DNA of 64,000 nt, taken from NCBI RefSeq assembly GCF_019578655.1, contig NC_063265.1, positions 9,582,501 to 9,646,500 on the forward strand, read 5' to 3'. The translations under genes and the position numbers were made by a program. The notes beneath the pieces were generated by a model. The model did no database searches, was not told the DNA's origin, and saw nothing but the letters and a program-made list of their open reading frames with translations. This stretch comes from Ricinus communis. Lineage: Eukaryota > Streptophyta > Magnoliopsida > Malpighiales > Euphorbiaceae. Shown piece after piece: positions 37,237 through 49,525 of this stretch (position 1 is its first letter; each line of letters begins with the position of its first letter).

Positions 37237-40200
37237 ATGTTGTGGGTAGACAAGTACAGACCCAAAACCCTAGACCAGATTATGGTTCATGAAGACATTG
37301 CCCAAAACCTCAAGAAACTTGTATTCTTTACATGATTTCACTTTTATTTGTTAATGTCTTTCATTTGGATTAATCTGAATTCTAGGGTTTTTATATCTTT
37401 CTTTTCTTTTTCTTGGAAATTTAGGTTACTGAACAAGATTGCCCGCATTTGCTATTCTATGGCCCCTCTGGTTCTGGGAAGAAAACCCTAATCATGGCCC
37501 TTCTTCGGCAGATTTTTGGTCCCAGTGCTGAAAAGGTCTCCACTCTTTAATTCTTCTTTTGTTTGGCTGTACTTCCTTGTCTTCTTTTTGGCTAAATTAG
37601 TAAAAGAGAACATTTTTAGTTTTAAAATCTTTTTATCTTGGTTTTCCAATTTATTGGCTGTTGGATTTGATTGGATTGCAGGTGAAGGTGGAAAACAAGA
37701 CATGGAAAATTGACGTAAGTTTATCATTTTTTTTCTAGTTTATTCTCGCATCCGCCTTTTCTATTACATGAAAGAATGTTTATTGTGTTAAAATAAATTT
37801 ACAAGAAAGGTTGCTCATTAGGAAGATCAGATTTTGCATGTGCATTTTTCCATTTTTTTCCATTTTAGGACACTATTGCAGGTCTTCAAAGTGCAAAGTG
37901 CTTATCCAAAAATGTACTGCAAGTTTGGTTCCCTCTTTGTGCAGAGATATAGCGGTTCTGAATTTGGAATAAATTTGTGATAGATTTTTGCTGTTTGCGA
38001 GTTTAATCTACATGTTAAAGCTGTGATGATGCTGATTAGTTTATATGAATCAGGCTGGAAGTAGAACTATTGATGTGGAGCTTACTACATTGTCAAGTTC
38101 GCATCACATTGAGATGAGTCCTGGTGATGTAGGCTTCCAGGATAGATACATAGTACAAGAGGTAATCAAAGACATGGCTAAGAATCGTCCTCTAGTTGAC
38201 GCGAAAGGGAGAAAAGGATATAAAAGTAATTTTAACTTCCCCTTCTATCCTACACTCTCTTCTCTCATTGAACTTACACATCTTTTGGACTTCAGAATCT
38301 ATATGTTGTTTGAAATCATCTTGAATATATATTCAGTTGTATTTTGGTACTTCGCATAGTGGTGTTTTGATGATATTTTATTTATGCAATGCCAGTATTA
38401 GTGCTCAATGAGGTTGACAAGCTTTCAAGAGAGGCACAGCATTCTCTACGTAGAACTATGGAGAAGTACAGTGCTTACTGCCGGCTTATTCTTTGTTGCA
38501 ACAGTTCTTCAAAGGTTACTGAAGCAATTCGGTCTCGTTGTCTGAATGTGCGAATAAGTGCACCTTCAGAGGAACAGGTTAGAAAAGGTTTTGTTGTCCT
38601 CTTTCTTTTGATACTTGTTGTGAATCAATAATTAAGTGCTGTTTGATATTGTTTGTTGTCCATAAATTAAGTGCAGTTGAATAATGATACTTGTTGTGGC
38701 TATTGCCCACAAAGAACTTATACCTGGGGGTTACTTACAAAACTGCTAAATACATTGCTTGTGTGCCAGGATGGCATTGCAATGGGTGAAAGTTTTACCA
38801 CTACCCTCCTCGGGTGTGTTGGGAACTACGATGAAAATTTCAACAAATTTTTCCCTTTATTTTGCTGTCTTATATTTTATAGAGCTGTTTTATTGGGAAT
38901 TATTAGATGAAGATACCAACTAAGATTGCCAATGAAAAACTGTTTGTCTTGTGTTGTGATTTTGTTTTCTGCAGATTGTTAAGGTATTAGAGTTCATTGG
39001 TAAGAAAGAAGGCCTGCAACTTCCACATGGATTTGCTGCTCGTGTAGCTGAAAAATCAAATCGAAGTTTAAGGAGAGCCGTACTTTCTTTTGAGACTTGC
39101 CGAGTCCAACAGTAAGTACCAAAGCACCTCTTACTGATTAGAAGTGAGTGTTTCTCTGCTCCGGATATTTGATGCCTAGATGAAAAATAAAGTGTTGCAT
39201 CAAGTGCCTGTTATGATGGTCTTCTGTATTGCATTTGACTGTAGGTATCCTTTCACAAGTAATCAGCCAATACCTCCAATGGATTGGGAGGAATATGTTT
39301 CTGAAATAGCATCTGACATAATGAGAGAGCAGAGTCCTAAAAAGTCTGGTTCTTATCCTTCTAATGTTGTGTAATGATTTGAATGTTTTGTGGTCTTTTA
39401 AAGTACCAAATTCTTTTACTCAAAATTTCTGATCTGTAAATTCCTTCCTGTGCTTTAGGCTTTTTCAGGTCCGAGGGAAGTTGTATGAACTACTTATTAA
39501 TTGTATTCCTCCTGATATTATTCTGAAGGTAAGAGGTTTCTTTGATATAGTCTTCTGCACCATCCATTTATTTCTAATGTTGAACATCATTTTTGCTCTT
39601 ACCCTAGAGGCTGGTCAATGAATTATTGAAGAAATTGGATGAGGAATTAAAGCATGAGATCTCCCATTGGGCTGCATATTATGTAAGCTCATTTAGAATT
39701 TATTTTTATTTGCTTTTATTATGATTGACATCCCATTTTTGCTTTGAGCAACCTAGTTAGCTGCAATCCATACCCATATGAGTTAGTTTTGTATTATATA
39801 GTGTTTGGCATGAACTCGGTGCTTTCTTTGCTGAAAACCCCCCAATCCCACCAAATATGCTTCTTTTGACAATTCTTTTCCTTATTTTTAAATGGCAATT
39901 ACCTGGCTATAGAAATGCGTATACAACCTAAAAAGTAAATCTTTTGAAGATATTTGTCTACTTAAGAGATGACATATCTTATTAATTGGTTCCACATTCT
40001 CCAATGAAAGTATTGGCTATTTGAAGGATTTTTGGAAAATTAGGCAGTTTGCATGTGTAGGACCTGCCAGTCAGGTCATGGGTTTGGTTGCCAGATGCTG
40101 ATCCCTCATGTGCCACTTTTGTTGCAAGGAGTGCATTCTTTTGTAACAAAATTAGTGTTATTTGTAAGTGGCATTATAAAGTCTTCATAATCTGAAGGCC

Positions 40201-40922
40201 TAGGGATCTCGGTGAAAGTGGGTTAATTTGGAATATTCAAGGGTGTTATCCTTTTACTAAAGTAGCTACTGAAGATCCCTTGCAAATTTTTTCAGTTCTT
40301 TTTTCCCAGGATGTCTTAATATGATAGACATGCTATCTCTTGCTTTCTGTTTTAGTTTTGTAACTTCTCGTTGTCACACAGGAACATAGGATGCGTCTCG
40401 GACAGAAAGCCATATTTCACCTTGAAGGTACTTAAATATTTTGCTGTAAACTACTGTCAACTTTTGCAAATATAAATCTAGTGCCGCACTCTGCTTCTGT
40501 TCCCGACCATAACATTAGAAAAGATAAAAGTATAATGCAGACTCCACACCTATTAAAATGTTAGATCTCAAAGAACTTCTGTGAATCTCCATACAGAGAG
40601 AGAGAGAGAGAGGGTGCAAAATTGAGGACACACCAACTTGAATTTCTCCTATGCATTCTTTTTAGCAAAGCCTTTTGAAAGTCCAAGTAATGATGATGGA
40701 AGGGTGTAATGTATTTAAGGCAAAGCTTGGGGACTTGCTCTATACAGAATAATACGTTTTGATTCATCTAAAACTAATTTGTTATCATATGTACTTGGAA
40801 ATGAAATGTCTTCTTCTTGAATGGTGTTCCCATAGTGCTTTTAATTTTGAATAATTTTTGCAGCTTTTGTGGCCAAGTTCATGAGTATATACAAGGCTTT
40901 CCTGATTGCTACATTTGGCTGA
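37237..40922 (+). CDS. RFC3: Replication factor C subunit 3 (clamp-loader small subunit)
   Basis: An AAA+ subunit of the RFC complex, which loads PCNA at primer-template junctions in the nucleus. Eleven exons: 37237-37320, 37425-37535, 37682-37714, 38054-38225, 38396-38577, 38975-39111, 39245-39343, 39459-39528, 39608-39682, 40382-40427, 40864-40922. They total 1068 nt and 355 aa, the usual length for this subunit, and phases agree at all junctions. The N-terminus is MLWVDKYRPK. Walker A is GPSGSGKKT at residues 41-49. The Walker B region is LNEVDK (about 137-142), the Asn form typical of RFC3. The clamp-loader SRC motif is at residues 180-182. The conserved C-terminal collar ends KFMSIYKAFLIATFG. 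An E2F site lies just upstream. The gene looks fully intact. Confidence 0.97.
40597..40614. repeat. (AG)n microsatellite in RFC3 intron 10
   Basis: About nine AG units between exons 10 and 11. Confidence 0.85.
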
Positions 40923-41267
40923 AGAAGATAGAATGGAACTATGTAATCAATTCTGTTATAAGTTAAAGATGATGTAGGATGACGATTCCCCTAAATCTTC
41001 CGGTATCTTTGATCACATTCGGTTTTGCTTTTGTGGTAATATTATGAGTGTTCAGTTTAACAAAATCTTCTTTTTACTATTTCTTTAATGGCATGTAACT
41101 AAATCTGGGATTTTTGTTCTCTCTTATCATGAGTTTAATGTTTTTGTCCTTCTCTACTCCACTTGTGAAGTTTGAGCCTTCAAATTATCTATGGAGGTCT
41201 GCTTCTCTGCGAAAAAGAAAAAGGACATATTTATAACTTTTGGTTGAAAAGGTAGAATAACTGGCAT
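40923..41267 (+). other. RFC3 3' flank and UTR
   Basis: Non-coding sequence after the RFC3 stop. No further gene was seen before the minus-strand ORF that follows. Confidence 0.5.
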
Positions 41268-41480
41268 TCAAAGTGACCAAATGGCCCAGCTCAGTACAAT
41301 GTGCGTCTGGTATAGGAACCGGTTCCTATAATCAAATTGCTGAATTATTCTTGTGATATCTTTTCCAACATTTTCGATCAGCGCTTCCATGGATGGATGC
41401 TGTTGTTGCTGCTCCGCTTTGGAAGCCAATAATTCAGACTTGTAGTAGACGAAGGATACTGCGAACTGAAGTCCGATGGC
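41268..41480 (-). CDS. Orphan terminal-exon-like ORF, unknown protein
   Basis: A 213-bp minus-strand block begins right after a good acceptor (pyrimidine run ending GGGTTTAG) and is open for 70 codons to a TGA at 41268-41270. The predicted peptide starts AIGLQFAVSFVYYKSELLAS, has a Gln run, then a segment with VGKDITRIIQQFDYRNRF, and ends WAIWSL. Its composition and base usage are coding-like and clearly less AT-rich than the flanks. No compatible upstream exon was found: the ATG-containing frame near 41900 (MKALANYLRQH) reaches a stop and does not join in phase. It may be the last exon of a small gene or a pseudogene remnant. The family was not recognised. Confidence 0.35.
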   Translation of the reverse strand, partial: AIGLQFAVSFVYYKSELLASKAEQQQQHPSMEALIENVGKDITRIIQQFDYRNRFLYQTHIVLSWAIWSL

Positions 41481-41940
41481 CTAAACCCTCGAAAATGAAA
41501 AAAAAAGTATTGAATAGCAGTTAGGCTCCTTGTTGGAACTGCCTTTCATTCCATCTTAGGAATCCTTCTCTCCTACCAACCACCGTTAAAAGGACAACGC
41601 TCTATCCAAACTAAGGTAGTCACCGCAACAAAAACATTTTGAAGAACACCACATAACTAACCTGCCAAACCAAACCCACATAGAAAACTAACCCAAAACA
41701 AAATCACTGGACACATATATGCACAAAATACACAAAATCAACATATGTAAACTGACCCGACCCATGGGATTGGATTCCAGTGAGTTCAAAACCCCAAAGA
41801 ATGAGCAGTGCAAATGATAGAAATATTCTACGGCCAGAAAAATAGAAGACAGAAAAAAGGAACATGTTGTCTGAGATAGTTGGCCAGAGCTTTCATCGTT
41901 AAAACCCGTGATAAAAAATTCCAATTAGTTCAGTTATAAA

Positions 41941-42660
41941 TAGGTTTATATTATAATAAATTATATATTTTTTAATTCTTCTTTAAAAAATATTTTTCGA
42001 TTAGTAATATTTATGTATATAGTTTTAAAAAATATATATTATATTTTATTTTATCTTACTCCAGTTTTATTTTTTCCTATCAATCTTATTTATATTATAT
42101 AATAAGATATATACTTATTTTATCTCTGATTTCTATTATCTCACTAACAAAATTAAATAGTAAATTAAAAAAAATCAGTATTTAAATTTTTATTAAATTA
42201 TAATTTCCTTGTAGTCATATATTTTATTTAATTTCAAGTGTATGACTATAAATAGATTTTACTATAATAATTTTACTTTTTCTATATCTTATTTTTACTT
42301 TGATTCTATCATCGCATTTATTTTATTATTTAAAATTTATTAGTAAAAAATAAAATTGCTTTTATCAGAATTAAGGGTGAATAATTCAATAATTAAGTTT
42401 CAAAAATAGGGTTATGCATGAGAGAAGTAATGTTGATGTGATTTTCAAACTATTTTATGATTTTATCAAAATTGGGGTAACTAAAATAATTGCTTTTAAC
42501 TTCAAATAAAGTATGATTAAAATGTAAAGAAATCATCGGAAAAAAGAACCCAAAAAAGCAAAACTATAAATACAAATTTTTTTATCAAAATCTAATTAAA
42601 TACCAAAATCGGAAATCAAACCAGCGACGTCTATCGGTTACTTTACTATCTTTTCTACTT
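41941..42660. other. AT-rich intergenic DNA
   Basis: Very AT-rich sequence without genes, up to the MFAP1 promoter and leader. Confidence 0.55.
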
Positions 42661-42699
42661 ATAAATATATCCCTGCGAGCTACTCCGCCAATTTTTATT

Positions 42700-43856
42700 C
42701 GACCTTCATCTTAGGTCTCTGTAAATTGAGAATTTGGACAAATTCAAGCCCTAAACCCTAAAATTACTTCGTCTTTTCTGGGCTCTTGTTTTCCCTTGCT
42801 GTCGATCCTGATTCAGGTTTGCACTTTTAATGCTTTCCCTTCTTCTTTTTTTTTTTTTTTTTTTCTTAAAGAAAAAATTATTTTAGGTTTATAATTTTGT
42901 GTATTTGATTTTTAACATCGGGTAGAATTTGACGTTTATCGGAAACAAATCACAAAATATTTCAAAACCCATGATCGTTTTTCGGCATTTCCATTCTATA
43001 TCGATTTAGATTTGAATGGTCTTTTCTTTATAAATTGGGAGTTCCAAAGTGAAGCTGGGATGAGCTCCTATTGTTGCTTGATTATTCCTTTTAAGAAAGA
43101 ATTTCATGTCTACTGATTTTTTAAGTAATTTCTTCACTTCTTCTTCCTTAGAAGATTTCAAGCAGAAATCACTACCTGAAAAGAAGTTAACAATAAATAA
43201 ACCCTATTCTCTTTTCTCTTAAGTCAAATGTTTGCACATAAGGTGATAGTGGAAATGTCTAAGCTGAATGTTTGTATTTTTATTTTTTAACTGACTAATG
43301 AATGGAATAAATAATATCGACTAGAATAAATATTGCATTCTTTTAGAGCGTGTGCAAACCAAATATAGTTACCAAATTATTTTTATCCAAATTAGAAATG
43401 CATATAATTTTTACACCAGTAGGCAATATTCTTTCTGCAATATGGTGTAATAGTGTTTTTTTTTTTTGTTGCAATTGCTCGCTTGATTAAAAAGAAAATT
43501 ATCTTTCTGTTTTAATAGTTTAAATGTTTAAGGAGACTATAAACATGACCGCAAGGTTTTGGTATTTCTGATTTTTATTAGGTTCTTCTTGCCATTTTTT
43601 CCCTATGCTGCAGAATAATTTTTTTGTGCAATGTCATAAGTTCTTAGCAATCATGACAAATATAAGTGCTAAATTTTTTTGGTCAAGTGAATGATGAAGA
43701 AAAAGAAAGTGGGGATATTTCTGATCTATATTCTTTTTGTTTAAACTTCTAAATTGCTCATTTTTGTTCCCAGGCACTACATAAAATAGGGGAACATCAC
43801 CTGGTGTTGAAGTTTTCACAGGGATTTCTTTTTGCTGCTTTATACTGTAAACAGAC
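42700..43856 (+). other. MFAP1 leader: probable 5'-UTR exon and leader intron
   Basis: A first non-coding exon probably ends at GATTCAG|GTTTGC near 42816. The leader intron would end at TTCCCAG|GCACTAC near 43773, leaving a short UTR before the ATG. The exon carries a telo-box (42753-42761). The exact transcription start is unknown. Confidence 0.5.
42753..42761 (+). promoter_or_regulatory. Telo-box in the MFAP1 leader
   Basis: AAACCCTAA, the plant telo-box (interstitial telomere motif), often found in 5' regions of genes for the translation and RNA machinery. Motif match only. Confidence 0.45.
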
Positions 43857-45717
43857 ATGTCAGTCACAGCAGGTGTTAGTGATGTCGCTTTAGCTGTCAG
43901 GGATAAGCTTAGAGGTAAAATTGGGCAAACGAAAGTTAAAAGGTATTGGCCTGGTAAAGCACCAGAGTGGGCAGACGATGCTGATGAAGATGATAATATC
44001 AGGACAACTAGGGCAGCTGGCTTGGAGAAAGCTTTTCCTACTCATGAAGGTTCTGATCTTGTTAGGAAAGATGATCCTCGGTTGCGGCGGTTAGCTCAGA
44101 GCAAGGTTGATAATCGTGATGAAGTTAGAGCTGATCACCGGCGCATTCGACAAGCTGAGATTATTTCAATTGAAGAGGAGGAAACTCGGCAACAAGAATG
44201 GGCAGAGATGGAGGAAGATGATGAGGAAGCATTGGAGGAAAAAAGACGATTGATTAAGGAGAAGTTACGTCTGAGAGAGCAGGAGGAAGCTGCATTCCCT
44301 CCTGAAGAAGAGGAGGAGGAGGAGGAGGAGGAAGAGGAAGAAGAGGAATCTGAGTATGAGACTGATTCTGAAGAGGAAATGACGGGTAAAGCCATGGTGA
44401 AGCCCATTTTTGTGCCAAAGACAGAGAGAGAAACCATAGCTGAGCGTGAGCGTCTTGAGGCTGAAGAACGAGCTCTTGAGGAAAAGGCTAGGAGGAAGTT
44501 GGAGGAGAGGAAGGTGGAGACAAAGCAAATCTTGGTTGAGGAGATACAAAAGGAGGAACTAATTCAGAAGAATTTGGAAATGGAGGCAAGTATTGCTGAT
44601 GTGGATACTGATGATGAGATCAATGAGGCAGAAGAATATGAAGCTTGGAAGGTGAGAGAGATTGCTAGGATCAAGAGGGATAGAGAGGACCGTGAGGCAA
44701 TGTTGAAGGAGAAGGAAGAGATTGAGAAGGTGAGAAACATGACAGAGGAGGAGAGAAGGGAGTGGGAGAGGAGAAATCCTAAACCTCCTCCACCACCAAA
44801 ACAGAAGTGGAGGTTTATGCAGAAATATTACCACAAGGGTGCTTTCTTCCAGAATGAGTCCAATGACCATGCTGCCACTGCCGCGTCAGATAACATTTAC
44901 AGGCGTGATTTCTCTGCTCCAACTGGAGAAGATAAGATGGACAAGTCCATATTACCAAAGGTCATGCAGGTCAAGCATTTTGGTCGTAGTGGAAGAACAA
45001 AATGGACACATCTTGTCAATGAGGATACAACTGATTGGAACAATCCGTAAGTTTCCTTCCCCCTGCTCCTCCGGAATCTAATCGTAAAAATTTTTTTTTG
45101 CATGTCTTCCTAGTTATATCGCAAATCTTTTAGATAAACCATTTCCTGAAAGTAGACGACAAGTTTTAAATCAGGTATATTCAAAGAAACTTAGCTTACC
45201 AAGAGCAAGTAGTTTAATACTGCTGCTATTTTTCTTCTTCCTCCCTTTTTTGGCTTGATCAAATAAAGTTAATTAATGTTGATTACAAGAAAATCTGAAA
45301 TCAAGAGACTGTAATTGTTTCGAACATAAATTCTTTTAATACAGAATCAAATGAACATGACTGGTTAGGATATTTGTTAGCCTTGTGATAATTGTACTAA
45401 AAAAAGGAAATTATTTACCTATTTGCAAGAATTGAACACAACAAATACAATTGTTACTTCTGGTATGATGGCAACCTATATAAAAAAATTCTTGCCTTTA
45501 TACAATATTGCACGGTCGGGATAGAAGAAGCTAATCCTGATGGTTTGCTCCAAGTTAATTTCTGGTTTCTGGAAGAATCCTTATCATATGTTTGTTTTGC
45601 AGGTGGACATACAATGACGCTCTTCGTGCCAAGTATAATACAAAAATGGCTGGAATGAATGCACCTATCGCTAAACCCAAAGGAAGCAAGAAGTTGAAGG
45701 ATTGGGTTAAGCCATAA
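43857..45717 (+). CDS. MFAP1: MFAP1-type spliceosomal protein (microfibrillar-associated protein 1 homologue)
   Basis: A nuclear component of the spliceosome (tri-snRNP/B-complex association), despite its historical name. Two coding exons, 43857-45046 and 45603-45717, make 1305 nt and 434 aa; the intron splits a Pro codon. The N-terminus contains [13 protein letters not shown]. Long charged helices follow, such as [19 protein letters not shown] and [21 protein letters not shown] Glu run is near residues 150-166. The C-terminal MFAP1 domain has [37 protein letters not shown] and [14 protein letters not shown]. It ends [14 protein letters not shown]. The length matches plant homologues and no lesion was seen. 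A decayed copy with the same intron lies 6 kb downstream. Confidence 0.96.
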
Positions 45718-46843
45718 GTCTTTGAAGCCTTGGCAACTGGGATAGGAATTATACTGGCTTTTCCTGCTGCACCTGATATATAAAAAGGGTGCTTGTTGAA
45801 AACCCTAACTTCTCCGCAATTATTGTACTGATAGTACTCGAATGGCAAATGTTCCCGTCGTCTAGGTTGCATTTCTAAATTTCAGTCAGTGAAGAATTCC
45901 AGCTAGCAATAATTGGTAGATATACACAAATATTTTCCTGTCTATTTGCTACCTTGGACGTTACTTCCATAAAAGCACTTCTGATCATGCTGACAAAAGT
46001 AGCCATTGCTGTTCAAAGGGGATTTCTTTGTGACCTTAATTTGGTCCAGGGATTTTGTGCTTCAACTTGGTATTATCAGTCTGAAAATAGCTTCTCTATT
46101 GGTTCCCTGTGGTGATCTCGTGGTTGAGATTTAACTTGAATTTTATCATTTTGGTTTTTACTGATTGAATAAGTTTAGACGCACTTTGTAATTTCTGTAT
46201 TCTAATAATTTAATCGTTTGTGAATTAAGTTCTTGGATATATAAAGTTCTAAGATTTTATGATCTCACTAATTTTATAACTTATATTATAATTTGGAGCT
46301 GATTGCATATCAGTGTAAATTGAATCGATTTATTCTATGATCCAAAAATAAATCTGAGAAGTTTATATGAAAAAGGAGTGTCACAGCAATTGCAAATTCA
46401 ATTCATTCATATAGTTTGCCTTTTTATTTGTCCAAATTTCTCAACATCTACGAATTTTAAAAGATGATTAAAAATTTATGAATTTTGATAACATCATCAT
46501 CTATCAAAATCTTAATTTTAATTTTAAAATTAAGAGTCTTAAATTCAAGTTAAAAGTAAAAAGATTAAAATTTTATTCTTTTCAATGACTAATAAGTCAC
46601 TATAATATTTATTCCAAAATTACCTCTATCAATCTACTGATATTATATTCAATTGAATTCTCATAAAATTCCATCCAAACGATACCTTATATATAATTTT
46701 TCTTCTTAATGATGTAGTTTAAATTATTGAAAATCCATTGCTTATAGGAGAAAATGAAATAACCCGAATGATAATTGATAATGAGCAGATCCAAAGCCAA
46801 TTTATAGAACCCTTCAAAACTGAAAGTCTCCTTTCATCCCTCT
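45718..46843. other. MFAP1 3' flank and upstream region of the next gene
   Basis: Non-coding. The MFAP1 3' UTR probably covers the first few hundred bases, and the remainder is AT-rich. No other gene. Confidence 0.5.
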
Positions 46844-48918
46844 ATGGCAGACAAAGAAGAACAAGAGTCTAATTCTCTACAGCCATCTCCTCTTCTTCCT
46901 CCTCTTGTAATTCTCTTTTACTACCTTTCAATTATTTTATTTTTCTCTTTCATTAACGCCATTTAATTGTTATTGAACTTCTCGATGCTTATTTAACAGT
47001 TTCTTCAAATCACATGCAAAAGTTTGGATAAAACTAGCCGCTTTGCAGCTGGTACCAAGGCAGGATTTGCAGTTTCTTTGATAAACAGGAAATTGGGAAT
47101 TGAAGACCCTCTTGTTTCTCATATTGAAGCTATTAAAGATGGGGAGGAACCTATAAGCTTTGGCCCCGATGCCAATCTTGTGGACTATGGCAATGGTTGG
47201 AAGTTGCAGACTGTTACTGAATTAGATTTTGCTGGTAATTATCTTAGCTTGAATTTTTTATTTTTTATTTTTGGGTTTTCTACAATGTTCTATTTTTCTT
47301 TTTATTTGTGGGTTCTGTTTGAAATTAGTTTTTAGCGCTGGCTTCTAGTGATGGTATTCTCTTCTTTTTCGGTAACCTTTTGTTGTCTTGTATAGGTGTT
47401 AGAAAAGTAGAACGTATTCGGCTGATTCCAACACAGGTCCCTAATGTGGTATGATTTTCTGTTCCCTTTTGTTACTTGTTTCAGATTTGGTGTTTGATTG
47501 TCATAATGGAAATTTTTTATCCGCATACAGATAGAAGATATAAACTAGAATCTGTGGTAAAGCAAATTTTTTATTGCAATATTTGATGATCAAGTCTTTT
47601 TTTATTGCTGATTGAGGTAGGCTTGTTTGTATCAACATATAAACTCATTTTGAATAATTGATGCTATGAAAAATAGCACAAGATAAGAATATGGTTGTAT
47701 TTTAGCAGAAAAGTGCAATTATGTTTTCCAAACCCCAGTCTGATGGGTGGTAGCTGACTACACTTTGGGAATTCAAGATATTCATATATAACATTTTTCA
47801 CATTACTGAACACAAAATAGAAATTTAGAATCCATTGCCTGGCAAGTGGCGACATTTTCCCATCTCTGAACTGCTGGCAATGTGTAGTTTGTTTATTTTA
47901 TTTTATATTGAATGTATAAGCAGCTGCAAGAAGGATGACTCTCTTAATAGTCTTCACCTTTTCTCCTCATTTCAACCAAAAATGCCCCACTTTTAGTCAC
48001 TAGTTAAGTTTTGGTTCGATCAATTTGAATGGCTCAGTTAATATCTATAGAACTCTTTTTTGTTTTTCATGTCAAGATATAATTAAATATTTGCCTATCA
48101 ATACTACGGGATATTAACATGGTTAAATTCAGCAAAGTGCTAGAGCTTTTAGATTAAGTAGCTCTATCCTGACGAGAAAAGCTAATTTTGTATCCCTAAC
48201 ACATGGCTGCTATACTACAACAGATAAGGAATGCCCACGAAACTGGTATTCAGAGCCTCCTCTTATAGTTTTCTGTTTTATCTACTGGTATAGGAAACCT
48301 CTTCTCATACCATATACTATCCTATTATGGCCATACTAACCAGAAGATCAGATTTCATCTGTTAGTAAACAGGCGAAATATATTTATTTTGTGATCAAAT
48401 GGATATAGCAATATTCCTCTTGCAATGATGTTGAATGGTGTGAAGAACTATTTTGCTGCATTAACTTCCCTCTGAAGTACTTGACCTTGTTGAGTGTTCT
48501 TCACGTATTTTAGTGTAAATGTTAGTAAACAGGCGAAATATATTTATTTTGTGATCAAATGGATATAGCAATATTCCTCTTGCAATGATGTTGAATGGTG
48601 TGAAGAACTATTTTGCTGCATTAACTTCCCTCTGAAGTACTTGACCTTGTTGAGTGTTCTTCACGTATTTTAGTGTAAATGCTTGTTGAGGATTAAAATA
48701 TGTCTGCTCAGCTCACATGAGGTGTATTTGGGTGTTTGCTTAAACAGAATTCTGATGGCTCACATTCAGCAGCGGCAGTTCCAGAGACAGGATTTGGTTT
48801 TCTGTACATTGCAAAAATATTAGTCGCCTTCATTTTGATGTTTGTAATGGGAGCAATTTTTACACTGGCTCTTGATAATCTTCCCGGAATGATACTGCTT
48901 ATTAACTCGTATATGTAA
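46844..48918 (+). CDS. Small single-pass membrane protein of unknown function
   Basis: Four exons (46844-46906, 47000-47234, 47396-47448, 48748-48918) join in phase to 522 nt, 173 aa, starting MADKEEQESN. No named family was recognised. A hydrophilic N-terminal part contains KTSRFAAGTKAGFAVSL and an acidic, Gly-rich middle (GPDANLVDYGNGWKLQTV). Then comes a basic patch, VRKVERIRLIPTQ. One strongly hydrophobic helix spans about residues 135-159 (AKILVAFILMFVMGAIF), followed by a short tail ending LLINSYM. There is no N-terminal signal peptide, so a tail-anchored-like topology is plausible. The last exon and part of intron 3 have a decayed copy near 51.6-51.8 kb. Splice sites and frame make this a confident gene; the function is unknown. 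Confidence 0.85.
48361..48680. repeat. Perfect 160-bp tandem duplication in an intron
   Basis: 48361-48520 and 48521-48680 are identical over all 160 bases when compared line by line. The repeat lies in intron 3 of the small membrane-protein gene, 67 bp before the last-exon acceptor. It is either a very recent duplication or an assembly artefact. Confidence 0.97.
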
Positions 48919-49044
48919 TAATAGTAGGTTTTCCTCAAAATTATGAACGCATGAACGCTGGAATTTATTTTACAATATTCCTGTAAAAGTAAATGTAGCC
49001 AAATTACCCACATGGATTTGTGGCAGTTACACTAATATTCCTAA

Positions 49045-49425
49045 AGAATACTGAGGCATGTAATAAACCCTTTCTTTGGTGGCAAGTGGAATAGAGAAGA
49101 GGAGGTGCTTAAGTTAATCAACGATCCTAATGCGCCAGAAGATTTAGAACTGAAAGAACGAAGCTTTTAAGGAACTCACGATTGCCTTGCGCTCCTAGAT
49201 CTACAATTGCAGGTTAATCAACTGCAGAACTCAAGTACCAGCATGAGCCTCAAGGCTTCTCACCATTAAAATATTTTGACTTTGATTGATACTGAATGGA
49301 TTGTGACCTGAAGTGTGGATGGAAATGGCACCACATCTGGTGGGATATAACTCCGTATCAATACAGAAAGGTGAAAGCAAGAAGAATCTCAACACTAACC
49401 TGCAGAAATTGCACCAATTCATGCC
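49045..49425 (-). pseudogene. Relic of a CAT amino-acid transporter (one exon and flanking intron)
   Basis: The sequence aligns in the same orientation with 55295-55720, the large CAT exon (55440-55707) plus flanking intron. Shared blocks include ATAAACCCTTTCTTTGGTGG, CCAGAAGATTTAGAACTGAA, TGGAAATGGCACC and the acceptor side CTGCAG. It carries internal deletions (for example about 28 bp after AACTGCAG) and many substitutions, so no frame survives. Only this part of CAT was found here. It directly follows the small membrane-protein gene, mirroring the order seen again further right. Confidence 0.88.
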
Positions 49426-49520
49426 TAGCTGGATTGATAATGGCTTTTGTCTTTGAAGCTAAAGGTCTCAGGTTCGAGAATTTTTCTTTTATTTCCTGTG
49501 GAGTTAAATTTCTCCTGGCC
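49424..49520 (+). mobile_element. Possible tRNA-derived SINE fragment
   Basis: After the CAT homology stops there is a box-A-like TAGCTGGATTGATAATGG (49428). A box-B-like GGTTCGA lies in GGTCTCAGGTTCGAGAAT about 40 bp later. This spacing and these motifs are those of Pol III promoters in plant SINEs. No tail or target duplication was defined. Confidence 0.3.
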
Positions 49521-49525
49521 TGAAA

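Noticed and set aside
44135..44870. Ser- and Leu-rich minus-strand ORFs
   Set aside because: Mirror images of the Glu/Lys-rich MFAP1 exon on the other strand.
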